Assembly (NCBI GenBank): GCA_018388625.1
Contig: CP074402.1
Location: forward strand, 3,286,001-3,350,000
Reading direction: 5' to 3'
DNA from: Nocardiopsis eucommiae
GTDB lineage: Bacteria > Actinomycetota > Actinomycetes > Streptosporangiales > Streptosporangiaceae
Length of the DNA stretch: 64,000 bases
In this document: piece after piece, positions 1 to 8,920 of the stretch
How the letters are laid out: the number at the start of each line of letters is the position of its first letter
How positions within the stretch are numbered: position 1 is the first letter of the stretch
Translations under genes and position numbers: made by a program
Notes under the pieces: model-generated
What the model saw: the letters and a program-made list of their open reading frames with translations, nothing else
Told to the model about the DNA's origin: nothing
The model's database searches: none

Positions 1-904
1 ACACCACGGCGACCGTGGCCTCGGGCCGCCCCGACACCGTCTCCACCTTCCCCGCCAGCACCGCCGCCGTGGCCAGCGCGCCACTGGGTTCGGAGACGAG
101 TCGGGCCCCGTGGGCGAGCGCGGACACGGCCCGGGCGATCTCCTCCTCGGAGACCGTGACGATCTCGTCCAACCGGGCCGACAGGTGCGCGAAGGTGCGT
201 TCGGACAGGCAGACGCGGACCCCGTCGGCCATGGTCCGGTGGGTGCGCTCCGGTGCCCAGGCGACCAGGCGCCCCTCGCGCAGGCTCTCGGCGGCGTCGG
301 CCGCCAGCTCGGGCTCCACACCCACCACGCGCACCCGTGTGTGCGCCGCCCGCGCGGCCGTGGCCACGCCGGAGGCCAGTCCGCCGCCACCCACGGGCAC
401 CACGATGGTGGTGACCTCGGGCGACTGTTCCAGGACCTCCAGGCCCACGGTGCCCTGCCCGGCGATCACCCGGGGATCGTCGAAGGGCGGGATCAGCGCG
501 CGGAGTTCACGGTCGCGAAGCTCGGTGGCGGTGGCCAGGCGTTCGGCGGGCGGCACGGTCACCACACGCGCGCCGTGTGCGCGAATCCGCTCCACCTTGA
601 CCTCCGGGGCGCCCTGCGGCACCACGACGGTGCAGGACACACCCTGACGGGCGGACGCGAGGGCCAGCGCGAGACCGTGGTTGCCCGAGGAGTGCGTGAC
701 CACCCCGCGTTCGCGCTGGACCGGGGTGAGCTGGGCGACGGCGTTGGTGGCGCCGCGCAGTTTGAAGGCGCCGGTGGGTTGCAGGCTCTCCGGCTTGAGG
801 AGGAGGTCCGTCCCGTGGGGACCCACGGTGAGGGGCGTGCGCACGACGTGGCCCCGAATCCGGGAGGCCGCGGCGCGGACGTCGTCGGCGGTGACCAGTT
901 CCAT
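1..904 (-). CDS. Threonine/serine dehydratase, PLP fold type II (partial, runs off left edge)
   Basis: Probable cytosolic threonine or serine dehydratase, which deaminates the hydroxy amino acid to a 2-keto acid using pyridoxal phosphate. About 301 residues are visible from an ATG at 904; the C-terminus lies outside the window. Seen: the PLP-lysine motif GAFKLRGA with K near residue 48, an SSGNHG substrate loop near 92-97, and the glycine-rich phosphate cup PVGGGGLASG. No ACT domain is visible, but it could lie in the missing part. The motif order fits the catabolic/IlvA-like group; substrate choice cannot be read from this. It faces away from the flavin reductase gene that starts 51 bases to the right. 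No frame break is apparent in the visible part. Confidence 0.88.
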   Translation of the reverse strand, partial: MELVTADDVRAAASRIRGHVVRTPLTVGPHGTDLLLKPESLQPTGAFKLRGATNAVAQLTPVQRERGVVTHSSGNHGLALALASARQGVSCTVVVPQGAPEVKVERIRAHGARVVTVPPAERLATATELRDRELRALIPPFDDPRVIAGQGTVGLEVLEQSPEVTTIVVPVGGGGLASGVATAARAAHTRVRVVGVEPELAADAAESLREGRLVAWAPERTHRTMADGVRVCLSERTFAHLSARLDEIVTVSEEEIARAVSALAHGARLVSEPSGALATAAVLAGKVETVSGRPEATVAVV

Positions 905-954
905 CCGGTGGGTATGCCCGCCCCCACCCCCGGCACACGGGATACTCGTCGGTG

Positions 955-1548
955 ATGCGTACCGAACACACCCCCGCCGCCCTGCCCGGCCGGGACTTCT
1001 ACAAGCTGATGTCGTCGGTGATCCTCCCGCGCCCGATCGCGTGGGTCTCCACCACCTCCGAGTCCGGCGTGGACAATTTGGCGCCGCACTCCTTCTTCAC
1101 CATCTCCTGCACCGAACCGCCGATCGTGCAGTTCACCTCGGTGGGGCGCAAGGACTCCCTGCGCAACGCCGAGGCCACCGGGGAGTTCGTGGTCAACCTG
1201 GCCACCGAGCCGCTCCAGGACCAGGTCAACGCGACAGGGACGGAGTACCCGCCACACCTGAGCGAGTTCGACGAGCTGGGCATCGAGCGGGAGGCGAGCA
1301 CGACGGTGCGGCCTCCCCGGGTGGCCGCGTCGCCGGTGGCGCTGGAGTGCGCCCTGCACTCGACCCTGCGCCTGGGTGACTCCACCGTGGTGTTCGGCCG
1401 GGTCCAGACGGTGGCCGTGGACGAGTCCGTCGTGGTGGACGGGCTTCCCGAGGCCACGCTGCTGCGTCCGATGGCGCGGCTCGGGCGCAACGAGTGGTCC
1501 ACCCTGGGAGAGGTGCGGGCCGTCGACCGCATCCCCTACAGGCCCTGA
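955..1548 (+). CDS. Flavin reductase-like (FMN-binding split-barrel) protein
   Basis: A 197-residue protein of the flavin reductase-like domain family (DIM6/NTAB type), which binds FMN and usually reduces flavin with NAD(P)H or supplies reduced flavin to an oxygenase. The typical start is present: FYKLMSSVILPRPIAWVST, then HSFFTISCTEPPIVQF and the GEFVVNLAT core strand. ATG at 955 is preceded directly by GTG at 952, so translation may begin one codon earlier. It is divergent from the dehydratase gene and convergent with the mycothiol-enzyme gene, 12 bases away. No partner oxygenase lies next to it, so the acceptor is unknown. Reading frame intact. Confidence 0.8.
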   Translation: MRTEHTPAALPGRDFYKLMSSVILPRPIAWVSTTSESGVDNLAPHSFFTISCTEPPIVQFTSVGRKDSLRNAEATGEFVVNLATEPLQDQVNATGTEYPPHLSEFDELGIEREASTTVRPPRVAASPVALECALHSTLRLGDSTVVFGRVQTVAVDESVVVDGLPEATLLRPMARLGRNEWSTLGEVRAVDRIPYRP

Positions 1549-1560
1549 CCCCCGGGGCCG

Positions 1561-2231
1561 TCAGACGGTGAGGTCGGCCTCGGGCGCGGGGAGGGTGGGC
1601 AGGAGCGGGGCCACGGTCGCGGGGTCGCCGCCGGTCCAGTCCATGGCCAGGATCTGGCGGACGCCGCGCCGTCCGGTCACCGCCCTCGCCAGCTCGTAGG
1701 CGGTGCCGCGCAGGGTGAGCCGGGGTCCTCTCCGAGGACCCATTCCTGCCCGGTGTCGGTGGCGACCACCCGCACGGCGGGGCGGTCGGCCGACCAGACC
1801 TTCGCCAGCCCGCCCAGCGGGAAGTCCGCGAGCTGGTCGGCGTCCTCGGTCAGCGCGGCCAGGCCCAGGGCGCCCCGCAGGTCGTTCTCGTGGTGCCACA
1901 GGTCCAGGGCGAGCAGGGCGTAGCGCCTGCGCGTCCGGGTCCGCAACAGCTCCAGCAGGGCTGGAGCGCTCTCGCGCCACTGGTCGGTGATAGCACCGAT
2001 GTCCAGGTGGGCGCGGTCCGCGACCTGGCGTGCCGTCACCTCGTCGCCGACCGGCGGGGTGACCGCTCCGCTCACCACGTCGGCGCCGAGCCCCGTGAGG
2101 TGGGCGTACACCTGCTGGACGGTCCAGTCCGGGCAGGCGGGGACGACGGTGGAGAGCTGGTCACGGTCGAGGGTGGGGGCCAGGTCGAGGAGGCGGTCCT
2201 GGCAGTTCTGGTAGATGCGCGCGGAGTCCAT
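1561..2231 (-). CDS. Mycothiol-dependent maleylpyruvate isomerase family protein (one-base break)
   Basis: Cytosolic protein of the MDMPI/DinB-like helical-bundle family, which in actinobacteria uses mycothiol as thiol cofactor. The N-terminal bundle is recognisable: the region around CPDWTVQQVYAHLTGL carries the HLTG motif with the family's first metal-ligand histidine, and DLWHHENDLRGAL gives the later histidine segment. The C-terminal part (TGQEWVLGEDP, then LTLRGTAYELARAVTGR) is the small SCP2-like domain. The frame breaks at the G run 1722-1725; one more base joins both parts into about 223 residues, the normal family length. The true substrate is unknown; many members are not maleylpyruvate isomerases. 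A palindrome sits just upstream of the ATG at 2231. Confidence 0.72.
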
Positions 2232-2243
2232 CGGCCCAGGCTA

Positions 2244-2258
2244 CCTAACAGCGTTAGG
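2244..2258. promoter_or_regulatory. Inverted repeat CCTAACAGCGTTAGG, candidate operator
   Basis: A perfect 6-3-6 palindrome (CCTAAC, AGC, GTTAGG) 12 bases before the ATG of the mycothiol-enzyme gene. Position and symmetry fit a TetR- or MarR-type operator blocking the start of transcription. No cognate regulator is adjacent, so the link is inferred. Confidence 0.4.
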
Positions 2259-2268
2259 AAGGGTGGGG

Positions 2269-2299
2269 CCGGTCCCGGAGCACGACGCCCCGGGACCGG
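2269..2299 (-). terminator. Stem-loop after the AA10 gene
   Basis: Ten-base perfect stem CCGGTCCCGG / CCGGGACCGG with an 11-base loop, 17 bases past the stop of the AA10 gene. There is no long T run, as is usual in this GC class. Probable transcription terminator of the secreted-enzyme cluster. Confidence 0.5.
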
Positions 2300-2315
2300 T
2301 CCGACGTGTCACCGG

Positions 2316-3391
2316 TCAGGGCCGCTGACACTCCACGCCGGGCAGGATGTTGGCTCCCTCGAAGGTCGCGGTGAACCCGAAGGAGGTGGAGTCACCGGCG
2401 GCGAGCGTGCCGTTGTGGGCCACGTTGGAGGCCTCGAAGTGCGCGCCGTGGTTGACGAGCGAGGCGTTCCAGACGTTGGTGATCTCCTGGCGGTTGGCGA
2501 ACACCCAGTCCACCATCCACCCGGTCACGCCGTCCTCCCCGCGGTGACCTCGACCTCCGCCTGGAAGCCGTCGCTCCACGCGTTGGTGACCCGGTACTCC
2601 GCCGTGCAGTAGTCCTGCGCGGGCGGGTCCGTGGGCTCGGTGACGGGCGGGTCCGTGGGGTCGGGGCCGGGCGGGTCCGTGGGCTCGGGCTCCGTCGGGT
2701 CCGGGCCGGGCCCGGGTTCGGACCCCGGGTCGTCGCCGAAGACCACGTCGGAGCAGTTGTAGAAGGCCTCGGGGCTGTCGGAGCGCTCCCAGACCGAGTA
2801 GACGAGGTGACGCCCCTCCCGGTCGGGGAGGTCCACGTCCCAGTAGTACTCGGCGCCCGCCACTCCCCGCTGCGCAGCGGGGGTCGACGACCTCGTCGAT
2901 CAGCTCCAGGTCGTCCCAGGTCAGGGGCGAGTTCGGGTTCCAGCCGTCCACCGTGACATAGGTGAAGAAGGTTCCCGGGTGGGGCGCCCACGCGTTGTGG
3001 TGGAACTCCACGGTCGTGTTCGGCTGCAACGGGGTGGACGGCCAGTCGGTGCGGGCCGCGTTGAAGGCCGCGAACTGCTCGGTCGGCCCGCACAGCTCTC
3101 CGTCGGCCACGAACTCCTGGTGCTGGCCGGCGGAGTTGCTGATCAGGTTGCCGAACCAGTTCCAGAAGGCGTAGTCGCCGCCTTCGGAGAGGGCGTCGGC
3201 GCAGGCGGCGTTGACGGGCTGGAGGGCGCCCCCGGAACTTCCCCGGTGGCGTCCTGGAAACAGGCGTAGGTGCGGGACGCGGGATAGGTGAAGGCCCCGT
3301 GGGCCTCGGCGGGTTCGGGCGCGGCGACGACGGCGTAGCCGACGGCCAGGCCTCCGAGCGCCAGGGCGGCGATGGTCTGACGTGACCGCAT
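2316..3391 (-). CDS. AA10 lytic polysaccharide monooxygenase with C-terminal CBM2 (four one-base breaks)
   Basis: Secreted copper monooxygenase (formerly CBM33) that cleaves crystalline chitin or cellulose oxidatively. The first 30 residues are a Sec signal ending in AEA, so the mature protein begins HGAFTYPASR; this N-terminal histidine is half of the copper-binding histidine brace. The second histidine is seen in NTTVEFHHNAWAPHP. After the catalytic domain comes a Pro/Thr/Asp-rich linker, then a CBM2-type domain (region around YRVTNAWSDGFQAEVEVTAG and the NVWNASL motif). The frame is lost at runs 3229-3233, 2879-2883, 2865-2868 and 2537-2540; one base in each restores about 359 residues. 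It is last in the order GH6, GH5, AA10, each gene followed by its own stem-loop. The CBM2 suggests cellulose rather than chitin; substrate is inferred. Confidence 0.85.
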
Positions 3392-3421
3392 AGGTCACTC
3401 CTCGTGTGTGCGTTGGGGGAA

Positions 3422-3448
3422 CCCGGCCGCGCACGGCGCGCGGCCGGG
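3422..3448 (-). terminator. Stem-loop after the GH5 gene
   Basis: Perfect 11-base stem CCCGGCCGCGC / GCGCGGCCGGG with a five-base loop, starting 5 bases past the GH5 stop codon and 31 bases before the AA10 start. It probably ends or attenuates the GH5 transcript. Confidence 0.6.
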
Positions 3449-3452
3449 GGTC

Positions 3453-4475
3453 TCACGTACGTGCTCGTGGTCCGGGCTGCTCCGCTCCGTAGACGGGAGC
3501 CCGCACCGAGGTCTCGACGATGCCGTCGGGCCCGTGGAAGATCCGGTCTCCCCAGGGGGTCAGGGAGTCGACATCGAAGTCCTCGACCATGTCCAGGTAG
3601 GCGACCCCGCCGCTGTTTCCGCTCCACGACCAGCCCACGTAGCCGAGGCCGAGCCGTTCGGTGTGCCGCATGATGGCGTCCTCGTCGGGGTCGCCGTCAC
3701 TGTGGTCGAACCCGAACTCACCGACGACGAGGGGCAGACCACGGTCAGTGAAGGACTCCAGGTAGTCGACGATCACCGACTCCTGTTCGTAGACGCCGTA
3801 CATGTGGATGGAGAACACGGTGTTGGCGTGGGGGTCGGCGTCGAAGACTCCCTGGGCACCGTCGCGCATGGTGTGCGTCCAGTCCTGTCCCCAGTTCGGG
3901 GCGTCCACGACCAGCGTGTGGTCGAAGCCCGCCGCGCGCAGGCGCTGGATCGCCTCCGAGGTGGCGGAGGCCCACGACGCGTTGGTCGCCTCGTCGTTGC
4001 CGAAGGGCTCGTTGGCGATGTTGACCAGGACGTGGTCCTCCTCCCCCGCGACCGCGTCCTGGATCCGCAGCCAGTAGTCGACGGCTTGGTCCAGCGTCGC
4101 GGCCTCGGGGTCCTCCCCGTAGCCGGTGGTGTCGTGCACCTCCAACATGCAGACGAGTCGGTTCTCCTTGCAGTCGGCGACGACCGCAGCGACGTCCGCG
4201 ACGTCGTTCTCCTGCCAGCGGTCGCCGCTGCTGAGGACCACGCGGACGGTGTTGGCGCCCAGCGACCCGATGTCGGCCAGGGCTCCGGTCTCGTGGGTGA
4301 ACCAGGTGTGCGGGTGGCTGACCCCGCGGATGACGAAGTCGTTTCCCGCGGCGTCGACCAGGCGCCCGTCGCTGACCCGGAACCCGGTGTCGGCGTGGGC
4401 GGGGATCATGTGTACGAACAGCGCGGTCACGAGTACGAGGACCGTGGTGAGGGCGAGTTTCAGGCGTTGCTTCAC
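3453..4475 (-). CDS. Secreted GH5 glycoside hydrolase, probable endo-beta-mannanase (GH5_8-like)
   Basis: A 340-residue secreted glycoside hydrolase with a Sec signal (cleavage likely after AHA, residue 28). The (beta/alpha)8 GH5 landmarks are present: catalytic acid/base E156 in NIANEPFGN, the HMYGVYE strand, and the nucleophile E253 in VVGEFGFD. The closely spaced VVLSSGDRW and VCMLEVHD segments resemble actinobacterial GH5 subfamily 8 beta-mannanases, so mannan is the favoured substrate; endoglucanase activity cannot be excluded. Unlike many homologues it has no carbohydrate-binding module, and the frame ends cleanly, so this is not an obvious truncation. It lies between the AA10 and GH6 genes, with a terminator on each side and no CelR operator of its own. 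Confidence 0.85.
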   Translation of the reverse strand: MKQRLKLALTTVLVLVTALFVHMIPAHADTGFRVSDGRLVDAAGNDFVIRGVSHPHTWFTHETGALADIGSLGANTVRVVLSSGDRWQENDVADVAAVVADCKENRLVCMLEVHDTTGYGEDPEAATLDQAVDYWLRIQDAVAGEEDHVLVNIANEPFGNDEATNASWASATSEAIQRLRAAGFDHTLVVDAPNWGQDWTHTMRDGAQGVFDADPHANTVFSIHMYGVYEQESVIVDYLESFTDRGLPLVVGEFGFDHSDGDPDEDAIMRHTERLGLGYVGWSWSGNSGGVAYLDMVEDFDVDSLTPWGDRIFHGPDGIVETSVRAPVYGAEQPGPRART

Positions 4476-4506
4476 GAGGGCTCCGTTCGGAGGGGTGGCC
4501 CCTGCC

Positions 4507-4541
4507 GGGCGCCCGCCGCCGGGGGACGGCGGCGGGCGCCC
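4507..4541 (-). terminator. Strong GC stem-loop after the GH6 gene
   Basis: A perfect 14-base stem (left arm 4507-4520, right arm 4528-4541) with a seven-base loop, 17 bases past the GH6 stop codon. It is the strongest hairpin in the cluster and separates GH6 transcription from the GH5 gene. Confidence 0.75.
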
Positions 4542-4557
4542 GATCCGGGAGGGCCTC

Positions 4558-5963
4558 CTACTGGACGGGCGGGTGGGCGTTGGCCAGCAGCTCCTGGAAC
4601 TGTGCGGAGAACCAGTGGCCGGAGACGGGCGAGTCGGGCAGCGCGCCGCTCATGTTGTGGTTGTTGCGGGGGTTCCCCTCGTAGGTGGGGTCACACATCC
4701 GGTCGAACCCCTTGCCCTCGTCGTTGGGGATCTCCGTGCTGGAGCCGTCCGACTCACCCGGGGGCTTCATCCACACGTAGGCGTCGATCCCCGGCTCGGG
4801 CGCGGTGGTGGGCCGCTCGCCCAGACCGGCACCGGCCTGGTTGCACCAGTTCCCGTACTGGATGCGGCGGTCGAAGCGGCCGCCGTCGACGTAGGCGTTC
4901 ACGTCAGTGGTGGGTCCGGCACTGGTGGGCCGTTCGGCACCGCCCCAGCCGTTGCGGGAGGTGTCGATGAGCATCCCGATGCCCGGGTCGAACCCCTGGG
5001 AGACCAGTTCGCCGCGCAGGGCCTGGGCGAAGGAGAGCTCGTCGACGTAGTTGTTCCAGTCCACCCAGCTGGACTGGCGCACCGGGGTCCCGTTGATGGT
5101 CTCCCCGATCGCGAAGTGCTCCTCCTTCAGGGCCGAGTAGTTGGCGGTGTTGGCGATGAAACCGTGCACGTCGTCGGGGGTGGCCCCGTTGGCGTTGGCG
5201 GCCTCGTGGAACAGGGCCGCGGAGGGCGCGAAGTTGTCCTCCCAGCCGATCCAGCCGTGGTGGCCGGCGTCCACGTAGTTGTAGACGTTGTCGATCGCGC
5301 CGAGCTGGGCCAGCGCGTAACCGACGCCGTTGACGTAGTTGCCGTTGGCCAGCATGACGTCGCACTCGGGGGTGGCGGTGTTGCGGGGGACACATTGGTA
5401 ATCAGATTGGGCAGCGAGTCGAGCTCGATCGTCGTGACGATCCGCAGGGAGGTGTCCTCGTAGTCGCTCAGGATGTCCGCGATCGGGTCGATGTACTCGG
5501 ACTCGTAACGGTCGATCTCGTCGGGCCCGAGCTCGCCGTTGGAGGCCAGAGCGGCACAGTCGCGACCAGGCAGGTTGTAGACGACCAGCTGGAAGACCAG
5601 CGGTTCTCCGGCGGCCTGCGCGACCGCCTCGTCGAGGTGGTCGCGCAGCCCCATGTCACCTGTGGTGGGACTGTCGTTGCCCTCGATGGCGCTGATGCGG
5701 TCCAGCCAGATCCCGGTGGGCTCGTCCGCGACGGCCTCACCGCCGGGTTCAGCGGCGGCGTTGGCGGACCAGATCGGGTTCACGTAGACGTCGGCGCCCA
5801 CGTACGGGTTGTCCACCCGTTCGTTGGCGGCGGACGCCCCGTCGGGGGCGGCGACCGCGGGGGCGGCGGTCAGCGCGGTGGTCGCGCCCAGCAGGAGGGC
5901 GGAGGCCGTGGCGAGCGCGCGCCGCGACCTGGTCGGGTGTGCGTGGGAAGGGAATCTGCTCAT
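4558..5963 (-). CDS. Secreted GH6 cellulase (cellobiohydrolase-like, one-base break)
   Basis: Secreted family 6 glycoside hydrolase acting on cellulose, closest in feel to the exocellulase Cel6B of Thermobifida. ATG at 5963 is preceded by AGGAAACG. An Ala-rich Sec signal of about 40 residues leads into NPYVGADVYVNPIWS. The catalytic acid is the Asp of YNLPGRDCAALASNGEL; IVTTIELDSLPNLITN and HHGWIGWEDN are family landmarks, and the C-terminal GHWFSAQFQELL closes the barrel. No carbohydrate-binding module is present. The frame breaks at the run 5395-5399; one more base gives SPRNTATPECDVM, the expected continuation, and about 469 residues. A CelR/CebR operator lies about 184 bases upstream, so induction by cellobiose is expected. 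Confidence 0.9.
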
Positions 5964-6146
5964 CGTCGTTTCCTCGCGTAGGGGGTGCCAAGGAGAGTGA
6001 GCTTGCGGGGGCGTCGCACGGTCCCGGAGGGGCCGGGAGGGCGACGCGACGTGCGGACCCGGCCGGGGTTGACCCCTCGGATCCGGTCGCGCACCGGTCG
6101 GTCGTGGCGCTGTCCGGACTGCGAGCAGAGGGCGCCACCCCGGATT

Positions 6147-6160
6147 CGGGAGCGCTCCCA
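6147..6160. promoter_or_regulatory. CelR/CebR-type operator (13 of 14 bases)
   Basis: CGGGAGCGCTCCCA, one mismatch from the palindrome TGGGAGCGCTCCCA known as the binding site of the LacI-family cellulase repressors CelR (Thermobifida) and CebR (Streptomyces). It is upstream of the GH6 gene. A second palindrome, TTTCCGGAAA, lies at 6169-6178. A perfect copy of the 14-mer occurs at 53918-53931 before the GH1 gene. Confidence 0.85.
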
Positions 6161-6300
6161 TGCTTCGCTTTCCGGAAAGTTAACACCATTGAAAACCGGC
6201 TGCAATGGGTGACGGACAGAAAACTCTGCGGAGGTTTCGTCCGATTCCGGGAGCCGCTGGTCCGCCCGCCGAGCTGTGACCGGTCCGTACCACCTCCGGC

Positions 6301-7121
6301 CTACGGAGCCCCGTGCCCTCCGCCCGAAGTGTCCACGGCCCGGCCGCCCAACTGGGCAGACACCCGGGCCGCCACGGCGGCGACCTCCGGCCCCAGCCCG
6401 CGCACCCGCGCCACGGGCAACTGGCTGACCAGCGCGGACACGCTGATCGCCGCCACGGGATCGCGGTTGTGGTCGAAGACCGGCGCGGCCACGCACCGCA
6501 CCTCGGGCTCGTTCTCGCGGTCGTCGATCGCGTACCCCGCTCGCGCACCCGGCGCAGCTCCTCCGCGAGGACCACCGGATCGGTCACCGTCCGGGCGGTG
6601 ACGGCGGGCAGCCCCGCCGCCACGACGTCGGCCACCAGGTCGTCCGGGCCGAAGGCCAGGATCGCCCGCCCCACCGCCGTGCGGTAGGCGGGCATCCGGG
6701 CGCCGATCCGCGACGCCATCCGCACCGTCGCGGCGTTCTCGACCTTGTCCACGTAGACGACGTCGTGTCCGTCCAACAGCACCAGGTGGCAGGTGTGACC
6801 GGTGTGGCGCATCAGGCCGCGCAGGTGTTCCGAGGCGACCGAGCGCAGGTCCATGTGGTCGAGGTAGGACTGCCACAGCAGCAGCGCGGCCGTGCCCACC
6901 CGGAACCGGCCGGTGCGCCGGTCCCGGGTGAGCAGGCCGTACTCCACCAGCGGCACGGACAGGCGCAGCACGGTGCTCTTGTTCACGCCCAGGCCCTCGG
7001 CCAGTTCGGTCAGGGTGGTGCCGCCGCGCTCGGGCGGGGTGGAGCGGACCTGCTCCACCACCGCCAGGGCGCGACGCAGCGACGCCGACGCGTTGCGGCG
7101 GGGCGCGGGCTCGGAACTCAC
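6301..7121 (-). CDS. IclR-family transcriptional regulator (one-base break)
   Basis: Cytosolic regulator of about 273 residues. An N-terminal winged helix-turn-helix (ALAVVEQV through LTELAEGLGVNKSTVLRLSV) is followed by an IclR effector domain (GHDVVYVDKVEN, MPAYRTAVGRAILA, then YAIDDRENEPEVRCVAAPV). The frame breaks at the run 6535-6538; one base converts RERGTRS to RERGYAIDD, the conserved family motif. The GTG start at 7121 overlaps the stop of the upstream permease gene as GTGA, so it is translated as the last gene of the ABC transporter operon. It probably controls that transporter, and perhaps itself, through the palindrome at 10314-10330. Ligand unknown. Confidence 0.85.
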
Positions 7122-7957
7122 CCCTTGACCGCCCCGCCCAGACCGTTGGCCAGCCGGTGCTGCACGAACAGGAAGAACACCAGGACGGGCAGGGTCATCA
7201 GGACCGACCCCGCCATGATGCCGCCCCAGTCGTTCTCGTCCGGCTTGAACAGGGACAGCAGCGCGATGGGCAGGGTCTGGTTCTCCTGCGCGGAGATGAT
7301 GAAGGTGCGGGCGAACAGGAAGTCGTTCCACGTCATGATGAACGAGAAGATACTGCACGCCACCACGCCGGGGGCGACCAGCGGGAAGAGCACCCGGGTG
7401 ACGAAGGTGAGGCTGCCCGCGCCGTCCAGCCAGGCCGCCTCCTCCAGCTCCCGCGGCACCGACGCGACAAAGGCGCGCAGCATCCACACGGCCAGCGGGA
7501 TGGCGAAAGCGGTGTGCACGAGCATGAGCGAACCCAGCTGGTTCAGCCCGATCCCCGGGATGCCGTACCCCAGGGTGCGCATCAGGAAGAACAACGGGAT
7601 GGTCAGTGCCTCCACCGGCACCATCTGCGCCGTCAGCACCATGACGAGCAGGGTCGTGCGCAGCCGGAAGCGGTAGCGGGTGAGCGCCACCGCAGCCAGG
7701 AAGGCGCACAGGGTGGAGGCGGTCACGACCACGACCGCCACCAGCACGCTGTTGAGCAGGTACTGCCCGAAGCCGTCGATCAGCAGCACCCTGCGGAACG
7801 ACTCCAGGGTCGGTTCGAGCGTGTAGGGGGTGGGGTCACCTGCCTCCAAGGCCGCCCGCGGCTTGAGCGCCGAGAGCAGCATCCAGTACAGCGGCAGGGC
7901 GACGACCAGCGCCACCAGCAGCCCGGCGACGTCGTTCCTGAGTCTGCGGAGCGTCAC
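7118..7957 (-). CDS. Sugar ABC transporter permease, MalG type
   Basis: A 279-residue inner-membrane subunit of a CUT1 carbohydrate importer. Six hydrophobic segments are seen, and the cytoplasmic EAA loop reads LEEAAWLDGAG, the site that docks the ATPase. The C-terminus LANGLGGAVKG is typical of MalG-like permeases. The GTG start at 7957 overlaps the stop of the MalF-type gene (GTGA) and the stop codon overlaps the IclR start (GTGA), so the three are translationally coupled. No ATP-binding gene is present; actinobacterial CUT1 importers commonly share one MsiK ATPase encoded elsewhere. Substrate not determined. Confidence 0.9.
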   Translation of the reverse strand: MTLRRLRNDVAGLLVALVVALPLYWMLLSALKPRAALEAGDPTPYTLEPTLESFRRVLLIDGFGQYLLNSVLVAVVVVTASTLCAFLAAVALTRYRFRLRTTLLVMVLTAQMVPVEALTIPLFFLMRTLGYGIPGIGLNQLGSLMLVHTAFAIPLAVWMLRAFVASVPRELEEAAWLDGAGSLTFVTRVLFPLVAPGVVACSIFSFIMTWNDFLFARTFIISAQENQTLPIALLSLFKPDENDWGGIMAGSVLMTLPVLVFFLFVQHRLANGLGGAVKG

Positions 7958-8920
7958 AGTACCTCCCTTGGCGGCGCAGCGCGCGCAGGTACACGAGGGT
8001 GATCAGCAGCAGGAGCAGGGTCGTGATCACGCCGATCGCCGATCCCAGGCCGTACTGCCCGGAGGCGAACGCCTTCTGGTACGCGTACACGTTGAGGACC
8101 AGGTTCTGTCCGGCGATCCCGCCGCCCCCGGTCATGACGTAGATCTGGGTGAAGATCTTGAAGTCCCAGATGATGGACTGGATGGTGACGATGGTGACGG
8201 CCGGGCGCAGCATCGGCAGCATCACCGACCACGCGATCCTGGACGTGGAGGCTCCGTCCAGCCGGGCGGCCTCCACCACCTCCTCCGGAATGGCCCGGAT
8301 CCCGGCGTAGAGCGTGACCATGACGAACGGGAACGAACACCACACCACCTGGGCTCCGACCAGGGCGAACGCGGACCACTTGTCGTAGGTCCACGAGTGC
8401 CCGGAGAAGTCACCGAGGCCCAGCCAGGTCAGGGCCTGGTTCACCGGACCCAGGGTGGGGTCGAACAGGTGCAGCCAGACGGCGCTGCCGGTGACCGCGG
8501 GGGTGGCCCAGGCTCCCAGGGCCGCCAGGAAGAGCACCGTGCGCACCCACGGGGTCAGGCGGGTGGCCAGCACCGCGAGCGCGCCGCCCACGGCGAGGGT
8601 GCCGAGCACGCAGGCGGCGGCGAAGCCGACCGTGTTGAGCAGCACCTCCCAGAACTGGGGGTCGGCCAGCAGCGCACGGTAGTTGGCCCAGCCGACGAAC
8701 TCCAGGGGTTCGGCGCCGGTGACCTGGGGCTGGCGGTAGTCGAAGAACGACACCAGGACCAGCTGGTAGAGCGGGTAGACGAGCATGACGCCCAGCACCA
8801 GCGCGGCCGGCACCAGGTACATCCAGGGTTCGACGCGGCGGCTCCGGGATCCCGGAGGTCGACCGGTGGGGCGCCGTACGGCGGGGGCGGAGACGGGGGT
8901 CTGGCGTCCACGGGCGTCAC
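7954..8920 (-). CDS. Sugar ABC transporter permease, MalF type (two one-base breaks)
   Basis: Inner-membrane CUT1 permease of about 322 residues. A Pro-rich cytosolic start (GTG at 8920, MTPVDARPPSP) is followed by VEPWMYLVPAALVLG, several membrane segments and the EAA loop VVEAARLDGASTSRIAW. One base is missing at 8851-8853 near the N-terminus and one at 7965-7967 near the end; with both restored it begins with a GTGA overlap on the binding-protein gene and ends RRQGEVL at 7954, overlapping the next start. As printed, these gaps fuse it in frame to the binding protein, giving a false 792-residue reading frame. It pairs with the MalG-type subunit. Confidence 0.85.
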
